Part shown: positions 15,658 to 22,559 of the stretch, one piece after another | Position numbering within the stretch: the stretch's first letter is position 1 | How the letters are laid out: each line of letters opens with the position of its first letter | Assembly (NCBI GenBank): GCA_947593895.1 | Contig: CANQDY010000002.1 | Coordinates: 1 to 28,927, forward strand | Reading direction: 5' to 3' | DNA: 28,927 nt | Source: an uncultured Bacilli bacterium | GTDB lineage: Bacteria; Bacillota_I; Bacilli_A; RFN20; CAG-449 | Made by a program: the position numbers and the translations under genes | The notes under the pieces: generated by a model | Databases searched by the model: none | Told to the model about the DNA's origin: nothing | The model's input: only the letters and a program-made list of their open reading frames with translations

Positions 15658-18498
15658 CTATTCAATACTTTTTAAGCTTTCAATCATATCAATCCTCTTA
15701 AGAGTAAAATGAGTAACTAGATTAACAATTAAAGTAAATAACATTGAAATTAAACTTGCAAATAAATAACTGGTGAAAAATATATTCTTTATAAATCTTG
15801 CTCTTTCAATTTCAATTGTCGCAACAACAATATTTGTTAATAAATAACCCACAATCAATCCAACAGCAATACCTACGATTGTTAAAATAATGTTTTCTTT
15901 AGTAATATAATTATCTACTTCTTTATTATAGAAACCTAAAACCTTTAAGGTAGCTATTTCTCTTTTACGTTCATTAATATTGATATTTGATAAGTTATAC
16001 AAAACAACAAACGATAAAAACATTGCTAAAACAATCAATATTAATACAACTTTATTTAATGATCCTAACATATCATCAACTTTAGATATTAATGTATCGA
16101 CAAAGGAAACAGATAGAATTCCTTCATTATTCAATAAGTCAGTTATTAAGTCATCACGAATAAATGATACTGAATCATCAATGTTAAAGAAAACAACATT
16201 TGGCGTAAAAAATTGATTAGTTTTTTCAAATGTATTTCGATTAATAAAAATATAATGATCTATATAATTTTCGCATACTCCAGATATTACATATTGATAT
16301 GAAACATTATTAATATCGACAATGTTAATTAAATCACCTAACCCAACTTTATTTAAGCTAGCCAGTTTATCGTTAATTATTACTTCATCATCTCTTAATG
16401 TCAATTTTTCCTTAGTTTTTACATCATTAAGAGAAACGACATTTGCAAGTTCCTCATCATTGTCACAAACAAACAAATTCACCGCAATTGAATTAACATT
16501 AGCTTTGATACTATCAATTTGAGTGATACTTTTTATTTCTTTTCGATTAAATATATTATTAATTTCATTTTCATTTAAATTATTTACATAGACCATTCCA
16601 TCAAATTGAAATACTCTTCCATATTGATACTCGGGAATATTTGAAATTGAATCTTTAATACCAAATCCACATAACATTAATGCGCAACAACCTGCAATTC
16701 CAAAAATAGTAACTAATACCCTTTTTTTATAACGGAAAATATTTCGTATAGTTACCTTATTTGAAAAACTAATCTTATTCCATAATTTAATTTTTTCAAA
16801 AATTATTCTCTTTCCTTTTTTTGGTGCTTTTGGTCGCATCAATTGGCTAGGTTTTTCTCTTAAAACCACCGCTGAAGTCAAAATTGAAGTACCACATACA
16901 CAAATAAGTGATAGAACTAGACCAATAATAGTTGGACCGAGATTTAATCCAATTTGAAAAGAAGGTACTTCAAATAAAATTTTGTAAATATTAAATATCA
17001 TTGTCGGTATTATGATTAAACCTAATCCACTTCCAACTAATCCTCCAATTATCGTGGCTAAGAATGAAAACATAAAATATTTAATCACAATATGTTTATT
17101 GGAAAATCCTAACGATTTTAAAGTTCCAATTTCAGTACGATCGTCCTCAACCATTCGATTCATTGAGATTAAGCTCACCAATACTGCGACTAAATAAAAT
17201 ACAAAAGGAAAAATCTTTGACAAATTAGCAATGCTATTCGAATCATCAATATACTCAGAATATGTAGTATAATCACTACGATCGTAGATATATATCGCCC
17301 CTTTTTTTATTTTTGCAACTTCTTCTTTCTCACTTTTAATCAATTCTAAACTTTCCTCTTTAGTTTTAGAATAAATATCAAATTGATTGTTATATTCACT
17401 CTTTGCAATTATAACTTGATTTTTTAAATCATTTAGTTTTTCAAATAAAACCAGCTTATTTTCTACGATATTTTTTTCATTGATTAATTCTTGATAATCT
17501 GAATTTTCTTCATCTAAATCTTGAATTTTATTATCTAACTCGTTTTTTCTATCTATAAGTAAGGTTATTGTCGTTTCTATTTCATCTTCATTAACATTAT
17601 TACTCTTCAATAATTCTTGATAGTTTGATTCAAGGACATCAATCTGAACTTTGCGATTTGCAAATTCATTTTCCAATAGAAGAAATTGTTCATTAGCTTT
17701 TTTTTCTTCTTGAGCAATTTTTTCATTTAGACTAGTCACTATATCTTGATATATTTCTTCCTCAATTTGTTCCTTTACTGATCCAATTTCTTTTTTTGCA
17801 TCATCTAGTAATGAAAGATATTTTTTACTTGAAGTAATACTATTTTTTGCATCCTCAACAGTCAAATATATCGTAGAATAATAATCCATTTTAAAAGCAT
17901 TTTTATTTATAAAAGCATAATAGTCAATACTACCTGATCCTAGAGAAGTATTACCACGATATTGCTTTGTATCAACATTATTAAAATATAATGAACTATC
18001 AACTGTTCCACAAATTGTAAAATCTTGATTAACAAGATAATCATTTGAAAAAGAAATAATTGAATTTAAGCTCAAATCATTTATTTTTAAGTAATTCTCC
18101 TCAACAACAATTTCGTTATTTCTTTCTGGGAGTTTACCACTTAATAAAGTTACTTTATTTAATTTTAATGTCAATGATGTAATATTAAAAATAACATTAT
18201 CTTTATGTGATGTAACTTTAGTGTCAACTGAATATACCGGTTCAACATTTTTCACACCTTTTATATTTTTTAATTGATCAACTTGCTTATCATAAAATCC
18301 TAGTGTTGATACTAATTTAATATCATAAGTATCGCTTTGATCTAAATATTTATCTAATGTTTTAATCATATCTGGTGAAGTTGCTTGTAATCCAGCAAAA
18401 ACAAAAACACCTAGCATACTCATTATTAATAATGAGAAAAAACGAGGCAATGATTTCTTTATATTTCTAAAACTATTTACAATAATTTTATTTTTCAT
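15658..18498 (-). CDS. FtsX-type ABC permease with long extracytoplasmic coiled coil
   Basis: This permease of about 946 aa has two FtsX modules. After the first membrane helix (about 22-42) there is an extracytoplasmic part with a beta-rich section (45-220) and a Glu/Lys/Asn-rich heptad-like coiled coil at about 225-400. Next come three helices with the DRTEIGTLKSLGFSN coupling motif, a fourth helix opening the second module (TIFGIAGCCALMLCGFG), a second external domain, and three final helices with the EIATLKVLGFYN motif. Such MacB/LolCE-like mechanotransmission permeases pair with a separate ATPase, here the overlapping upstream gene. The ATG at 18498 is preceded by a GAGTGG site; an in-frame GTG at 18507 overlaps the ATPase end. 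The gene stops on TAG. The exported substrate is unknown. Confidence 0.85.
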   Translation of the reverse strand: MKNKIIVNSFRNIKKSLPRFFSLLIMSMLGVFVFAGLQATSPDMIKTLDKYLDQSDTYDIKLVSTLGFYDKQVDQLKNIKGVKNVEPVYSVDTKVTSHKDNVIFNITSLTLKLNKVTLLSGKLPERNNEIVVEENYLKINDLSLNSIISFSNDYLVNQDFTICGTVDSSLYFNNVDTKQYRGNTSLGSGSIDYYAFINKNAFKMDYYSTIYLTVEDAKNSITSSKKYLSLLDDAKKEIGSVKEQIEEEIYQDIVTSLNEKIAQEEKKANEQFLLLENEFANRKVQIDVLESNYQELLKSNNVNEDEIETTITLLIDRKNELDNKIQDLDEENSDYQELINEKNIVENKLVLFEKLNDLKNQVIIAKSEYNNQFDIYSKTKEESLELIKSEKEEVAKIKKGAIYIYDRSDYTTYSEYIDDSNSIANLSKIFPFVFYLVAVLVSLISMNRMVEDDRTEIGTLKSLGFSNKHIVIKYFMFSFLATIIGGLVGSGLGLIIIPTMIFNIYKILFEVPSFQIGLNLGPTIIGLVLSLICVCGTSILTSAVVLREKPSQLMRPKAPKKGKRIIFEKIKLWNKISFSNKVTIRNIFRYKKRVLVTIFGIAGCCALMLCGFGIKDSISNIPEYQYGRVFQFDGMVYVNNLNENEINNIFNRKEIKSITQIDSIKANVNSIAVNLFVCDNDEELANVVSLNDVKTKEKLTLRDDEVIINDKLASLNKVGLGDLINIVDINNVSYQYVISGVCENYIDHYIFINRNTFEKTNQFFTPNVVFFNIDDSVSFIRDDLITDLLNNEGILSVSFVDTLISKVDDMLGSLNKVVLILIVLAMFLSFVVLYNLSNININERKREIATLKVLGFYNKEVDNYITKENIILTIVGIAVGLIVGYLLTNIVVATIEIERARFIKNIFFTSYLFASLISMLFTLIVNLVTHFTLKRIDMIESLKSIE

Positions 18499-18500
18499 AA

Positions 18501-19202
18501 CTACCACTCAATATCTTCAGCGGCTTCTGGCATTTCATTGATAATAATATCTTCAACACCACCATTTTTAAATTTAATAACTCGGTCTGCCATTTTACTA
18601 ATCGCACTATTATGGGTGATGATAATTACTGTCATATTTTCTTTTCGGCAAGTTTGCTCCAGTAAACCCAAAATTTGCTTACCTGTTTTATAATCTAATG
18701 CACCAGTAGGTTCATCACATAATAAAAGTTTTGGATTCTTTGCAATTGCTCGAGCAATTGCTACTCTTTGTTGTTCACCACCAGAAAGTTGCGAAGGAAA
18801 ATTATCCATTCGATCTTTTAACCCAACTTTTTCCATTATTTCTTTTGGATCAAGATGGTCTTTACATAGTTGAACAGCAAGTTCAACATTCTCTAATGCA
18901 GTTAAATTTTGAACTAAATTATAAAACTGAAAAACAAATCCAATATCATTTCTTCGATATCTAATTAGTTCTTTTCCTGTCAAAGAAACAACATCAACTC
19001 CATCAACAAATAAATGTCCATTTGTCGCTTCATCCATTCCTCCTAAAATATTTAAGCAAGTAGTTTTACCGGCACCAGAAGGACCTAAAATACAAACTAA
19101 CTCACCTTTTTCAATTTCAAAAGATACATTATCTAATGCTTTTATTTCAATTTCACCAGCACGATAAACCTTATCAATATTTTTTAGTTTGATATATGCC
19201 AT
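18501..19202 (-). CDS. ABC transporter ATPase (MacB/LolD-like), partner of the coiled-coil permease
   Basis: This is a complete ATPase of about 233 aa with Walker A GPSGAGKT, Q-loop VFQFYNLVQNLTALENVE, signature LSGGEQQRVAIARA, Walker B LLLCDEPTGALD and switch His in IIITHN. The LTALENVE form after the Q-loop is typical of the MacB/LolD/BceA group. I prefer the ATG at 19202 (MAYIKLKNIDKVYR), since AAAAGG lies 9 nt before it and this matches the usual family start. An in-frame ATG at 19220 overlaps the gltX TGA but has no ribosome site. The gene ends on TAG within a few bases of the permease start, indicating coupled translation. Confidence 0.92.
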   Translation of the reverse strand: MAYIKLKNIDKVYRAGEIEIKALDNVSFEIEKGELVCILGPSGAGKTTCLNILGGMDEATNGHLFVDGVDVVSLTGKELIRYRRNDIGFVFQFYNLVQNLTALENVELAVQLCKDHLDPKEIMEKVGLKDRMDNFPSQLSGGEQQRVAIARAIAKNPKLLLCDEPTGALDYKTGKQILGLLEQTCRKENMTVIIITHNSAISKMADRVIKFKNGGVEDIIINEMPEAAEDIEW

Positions 19203-19216
19203 ATCCATTTTCCTTT

Positions 19217-20662
19217 TCATTTTGAGAGTCGAGAAATAACTTCATCTTTGCCTAAAATATTAACAATATTAATTAATTCAATTCCGTGACTTACACCAGT
19301 TAGTTTCAATCTAATTGGCATATATAGATCTTTACCTTTTACACCAACAAGATTTTGAACATTTTTAAATACTTGTTTTAAGTTATCCTTAGTGATTTCA
19401 CTTAATGAATTTAATTCATTTATGAATGTAGCGTAAACTTTTTTCGCTAACTCACTAGAAACCATTTTTAGTTCCTCTTCATTGGTGATTTCTTTAGGAT
19501 TCATAATATTATTTAAAGGTTCAACAATTTGTTCGCCATATCCAAGTTCTTCTTTGTAAAGGTTGGCAATTTGAAGAATTTGTTCATCAGTTAAGTGAGA
19601 AAGATCCATTACTTTGACCATATGTGGCTTAATAAATTCCAAATAGTCTTGATCACTTAATTGCTTAATATAATGTGAATTCATAAAAATCAATGCCTTA
19701 GGATCAAAAGTTGATGGTGAAGTTGACAATCTCTTAGGATCAAAAGCTTCAATCGCTTCTTTCATTGTAAAAAATTCTTGATTATTTTCTGGGGTCCAAC
19801 CTAAAAGCAAAATGAAATTAAATATTGCTTCTTTTAAATAACCTAGTTCACGATATTGAGACATAAATTGTAAAATATTATGGTCTCTTTTAGATAATTT
19901 TTTACCATTTTCATTGACAATAATTGTCATATGTCCAAATTGTGGAGCTTTCCAATTTAACATCTCATATATTGCAATTTGCTTTGGGGTATTAGAAAGA
20001 TGTTCTTCACCTCTAAATACATGAGTAATATCCATTAAATGATCATCGACAACAACTGCAAAATTATAAGTAGGTATTCCATTTGATTTCATTATTACAA
20101 AATCCCCACCTAAATCATCACAAGTAAAAGTTACTTTCCCACGAACTAAATCGTTAAAAGTGATAGTATGATTTTCTTTTAAACGAATTCTGATACAAGG
20201 CTTACGTCCTTCTTTTTTATATCGTTCAATTTGTTCTTTAGTCAAATTTAAACATTTTCGATCATATTTTGTTGCTTTAATTCCCGCTTGTAGTTGAGAT
20301 TCTTTTCTTTCTTCTAATTCCTCGCTAGTACAATAGCAATAATATGCATCACCTTGAGCAACTAATTGTTCAGCATATTTACGATAAATATCCAGACGTT
20401 CCATCTGTCGATATGGAGCATATTTTTCATTTGGTTCATAAGGTGATTCATCTGGAATAATTCCCAACCATTTTAAATCATTATATTGGCTTTCCTCTCC
20501 TCCATCAATATTTCTTTCAATATCAGTATCTTCAACACGAAATACTAAATCACCATGATATTTTTTAGCAAATAAATAATTAAATAATGCTGAACGGGCA
20601 CCACCAATATGTAAATATCCAGTTGGTGAAGGTGCGTATCTAACTCTAATTTTTTCGTTCAT
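19217..20662 (-). CDS. gltX: Glutamate--tRNA ligase
   Basis: GluRS charges tRNA-Glu. The 481-aa length is normal. The class I signatures are PSPTGYLHIGGAR (HIGH motif, residues 11-23) and KKLSKRD (KMSKS motif, 254-260). A zinc-knuckle-like set is present: Cys 109, Cys 111, Tyr 133 and Cys 137. The C-terminal alpha-helical anticodon-binding region follows from about 320. The frame ends on TGA that overlaps an ATG, which is direct evidence that TGA is a stop in this genome. It follows ispF by 1 bp with an AAAGGAAA ribosome site, a pairing (ispF-gltX) seen in other Firmicutes. Confidence 0.97.
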   Translation of the reverse strand: MNEKIRVRYAPSPTGYLHIGGARSALFNYLFAKKYHGDLVFRVEDTDIERNIDGGEESQYNDLKWLGIIPDESPYEPNEKYAPYRQMERLDIYRKYAEQLVAQGDAYYCYCTSEELEERKESQLQAGIKATKYDRKCLNLTKEQIERYKKEGRKPCIRIRLKENHTITFNDLVRGKVTFTCDDLGGDFVIMKSNGIPTYNFAVVVDDHLMDITHVFRGEEHLSNTPKQIAIYEMLNWKAPQFGHMTIIVNENGKKLSKRDHNILQFMSQYRELGYLKEAIFNFILLLGWTPENNQEFFTMKEAIEAFDPKRLSTSPSTFDPKALIFMNSHYIKQLSDQDYLEFIKPHMVKVMDLSHLTDEQILQIANLYKEELGYGEQIVEPLNNIMNPKEITNEEELKMVSSELAKKVYATFINELNSLSEITKDNLKQVFKNVQNLVGVKGKDLYMPIRLKLTGVSHGIELINIVNILGKDEVISRLSK

Positions 20663-20663
20663 T

Positions 20664-21146
20664 TTAATTTTCCTTTCTTAATAGCACCATTGCAAAACAA
20701 ACAACCGCATTATTATTTCCAACTTCTCCACATTTTTCATTTGTCTGAGCTTTTACTGAAACATTAATAATATCAGTATCTAATAGTTTTGAAATATTAG
20801 ATTGCATTTGACTTAGATAAGGCTGTAAATGTGGTTTTTCTAACACAACTACAGTATCAAGATTATTGATTACATAACCTTTTTTATAAATCATTTCATA
20901 ACATTTTTTAAGAATTAATCCCGAATCATAATCCAAATACTTTGAATCACTATCAGGAAAAAAATGACCTAAATCACCAAGCGCTAATGCACCTAAAAGA
21001 GCCTCAGCAATTGCGTGATATAGACAGTCTCCATCACTATGAGACACATTTCCTAAATGAAATGGTATTTTTACACCGCCTAAAATAAATGGGCGATTAT
21101 TTTTTTCAAGGCGATGAATATCGCGACTAAATCCAATCCTATACAT
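20664..21146 (-). CDS. ispF: 2-C-methyl-D-erythritol 2,4-cyclodiphosphate synthase
   Basis: IspF makes MEcPP with release of CMP in the MEP isoprenoid pathway. The 160-aa protein has zinc ligands Asp 9, His 11 (SRDIH) and His 44, the SHSDGD loop (35-40) and GDLGHFFPDSD (58-67). Two positions deviate from E. coli-like enzymes. The Asp after the zinc His is Glu 48 (HAIAEAL), and the usual GRGEG loop near the C-terminus reads GNNNAV (143-148), without the Arg that contacts phosphate. The ribosome site AGGTGAAA overlaps the second, distal stop of the ychF frame. No ispD is adjacent. Confidence 0.9.
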   Translation of the reverse strand: MYRIGFSRDIHRLEKNNRPFILGGVKIPFHLGNVSHSDGDCLYHAIAEALLGALALGDLGHFFPDSDSKYLDYDSGLILKKCYEMIYKKGYVINNLDTVVVLEKPHLQPYLSQMQSNISKLLDTDIINVSVKAQTNEKCGEVGNNNAVVCFAMVLLRKEN

Positions 21147-21154
21147 ATTTTCAC

Positions 21155-21238
21155 CTATACATTAAATCGAATGAGCAGACAATCGCCATCTTGAACTAAA
21201 TAACTTTTCCCTTCGCTTCGGATTTTTCCTGCCTCCTA
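21155..21238 (-). other. ychF: Conserved C-terminal codons of ychF beyond an in-frame TAG
   Basis: The TAG at 21236-21238 ends the ychF frame, but the same frame continues with 26 sense codons beginning EAGKIRSEGKSYLVQDGD and finishing RFNV before a second TAG at 21155-21157. This is the standard end of the YchF TGS domain (EAGKxRxEGKxYxVxDGDxxxxRFNV). The restored protein would be 367 residues, the usual YchF length. The amber codon replaces the position that is normally Lys. No ATG, GTG or TTG follows the TAGGAGG sequence at a usable distance, so this is not a separate small gene. Confidence 0.9.
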
Positions 21239-22258
21239 TAATGCCTTTTCGCTACGATATTCCATGATGTCATCATATGAATATACTTCGGCACGAATAA
21301 AACCTTTTTCAAAATCAGTATGAATCAATCCTGCACATTGAGGAGCAAACATTCCCTTTGTAAAAGTCCAAGCTCTAACTTCATCAGTACCAACAGTAAA
21401 GAAAGTAGCAAGATTTAATAAACGATAAGTTGTCGCAACTAAACGATCTAATCCTGTTGCACTTGCGCCTAAAGAATTTAAATACTCTATTTTTTCTTCT
21501 TTTGGTAAGTCTGCTAATTCACTTTCAATATTAGCAGATATAGCAATACATTCTGCGCCTTCTTTCATCGCAACTTCTTTTACCGCACGATAATATTGAC
21601 TTTTATCTGGATCAAAATAATCTTCTTCAGCAACATTTGCTACATAGATAACAGGTTTCATTGTTAACAAATTATATTGGCGCACTAAAACTTTCTCTTC
21701 ATCAGTTAAATCTACATTTCTTGCCGGTTCTTCATTTTCCAAAGCAACTTTAATTTTACTTAATAAATTAAATTCACTTACTGCAAATTTTTCTTTTGTA
21801 GTATGAGCCTTAGTTTCAACTTTAGAAATTCTCTTTACAACTGTATCAAGATCAGCAAAAATTAATTCTAAATTAATTGTTTGAATATCTCTTTGTGGAT
21901 CAATAGAATTTTCAACATGGATGATATCATTATTTTCAAAGCAACGAACAACATGACAAATTGCATCGCACATTCTAATATTACCTAAGAATTGGTTACC
22001 AAGACCTTCACCCTTACTTGCGCCCTTAACTAGGCCAGCAATATCAATAAATTCAAAAGTATTTCTAACAATTTTTTTAGGAGCAAAAATTTTAACCAAA
22101 TGATCAACTCTTTCATCGTTAATTTCAACAATACCTGAATTAGGATTAATTGTTGCAAACGGGTAATTAGCGGCTTCGACATGTGAAAATGTTATTGCGT
22201 TAAACAACGTTGATTTACCAACATTAGGTAATCCGACAATTCCAGCTTTTAGTGACAT
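21236..22258 (-). CDS. ychF: Ribosome-binding ATPase YchF (Obg-like), truncated by an in-frame amber codon
   Basis: YchF/OLA1 proteins are ATP-preferring Obg-family P-loop proteins linked to ribosomes and stress responses. Visible are the G1 loop GLPNVGKSTLFNA (8-20), DIAGLVKGASKGEGLGNQFL (G3 and the glycine-rich stretch), the NxxE-type motif in VANVAEED replacing NKxD, a helical domain (about 135-200), and the TGS domain start FTVGTDEVRAWTFTKG. The frame stops after codon 340 (EKAL then TAG), although the final 26 conserved codons follow in frame. As it stands, the product would lack the last TGS strands. The ATG has a GAGG site 9 nt upstream. The gene heads the ispF-gltX operon and has its own distant promoter. 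Confidence 0.93.
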   Translation of the reverse strand: MSLKAGIVGLPNVGKSTLFNAITFSHVEAANYPFATINPNSGIVEINDERVDHLVKIFAPKKIVRNTFEFIDIAGLVKGASKGEGLGNQFLGNIRMCDAICHVVRCFENNDIIHVENSIDPQRDIQTINLELIFADLDTVVKRISKVETKAHTTKEKFAVSEFNLLSKIKVALENEEPARNVDLTDEEKVLVRQYNLLTMKPVIYVANVAEEDYFDPDKSQYYRAVKEVAMKEGAECIAISANIESELADLPKEEKIEYLNSLGASATGLDRLVATTYRLLNLATFFTVGTDEVRAWTFTKGMFAPQCAGLIHTDFEKGFIRAEVYSYDDIMEYRSEKAL

Positions 22259-22273
22259 ACTTTTTTACCTCAA

Positions 22274-22296
22274 ATTTAAGAATAGAATTCTTAAAT
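22274..22296. repeat. Inverted repeat in the ychF leader, next to the ribosome site
   Basis: ATTTAAGAAT and ATTCTTAAAT are perfect 10-bp arms around 3 bases, placed 16-38 nt upstream of the ychF ATG. The RNA hairpin would sit immediately before the GAGG ribosome site. The arm core matches the second hairpin at 22414-22442. Confidence 0.5.
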
Positions 22297-22413
22297 ATCT
22301 TTCTCTACAAGAATACCACTAAAAAGATAAATTTAAAAGTATTAAGTCTATACAACTCAAAAATATACGTTTTATCTATTTTGTTCTTTAAATCTACGCT
22401 ACTATTATTTTTT

Positions 22414-22442
22414 AATTCTTAATTTTTGGTTTATTAAGAATT
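22414..22442. repeat. Hairpin in the 301-bp spacer upstream of ychF
   Basis: AATTCTTAAT and ATTAAGAATT are perfect 10-bp arms around a 9-nt loop. On the minus strand it is followed by AAAAAA, not a T-run, so it is not a terminator for the ABC genes. It shares TTAAGAAT with the repeat at 22274-22296, which would allow alternative pairing between the two. The rest of the 22259-22559 spacer holds the promoter at 22493-22522 and a possible 23-codon ORF at 22412-22483. Confidence 0.5.
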
Positions 22443-22492
22443 GTATATTCTAAAATTTTCTTTTTATTAATGGATAATTCCATATTTTACTT

Positions 22493-22522
22493 ATAATATG
22501 ACAAATTTTTAATTTCTGTCAA
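22493..22522 (-). promoter_or_regulatory. Strong promoter for the ychF operon
   Basis: The minus strand has a perfect TTGACA at 22517-22522, an 18-bp spacer and TATTAT at 22493-22498. It is the best sigma-A-like promoter I found in the window. The start near 22486 leaves a leader of about 228 nt before ychF. An imperfect palindrome (GACAGAAATT / AATTTGTC) fills the -35 to -10 gap and could bind a repressor. Confidence 0.65.
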
Positions 22523-22559
22523 TTTTACAAAAATAATTATTTATCTATTTTTAAGATTC

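Noticed and set aside
21236..21238. TAG reassigned to an amino acid in this genome
   Set aside because: At least five other genes here end on TAG at sensible places, some within their neighbour's ribosome site. Reading through the TAG at 15658 would fuse an ABC permease to an EIIC protein.
22414..22442. Terminator for the ABC-FtsX pair
   Set aside because: The hairpin is good, but the minus-strand transcript continues with A, not U, and it is about 120 nt past the stop.
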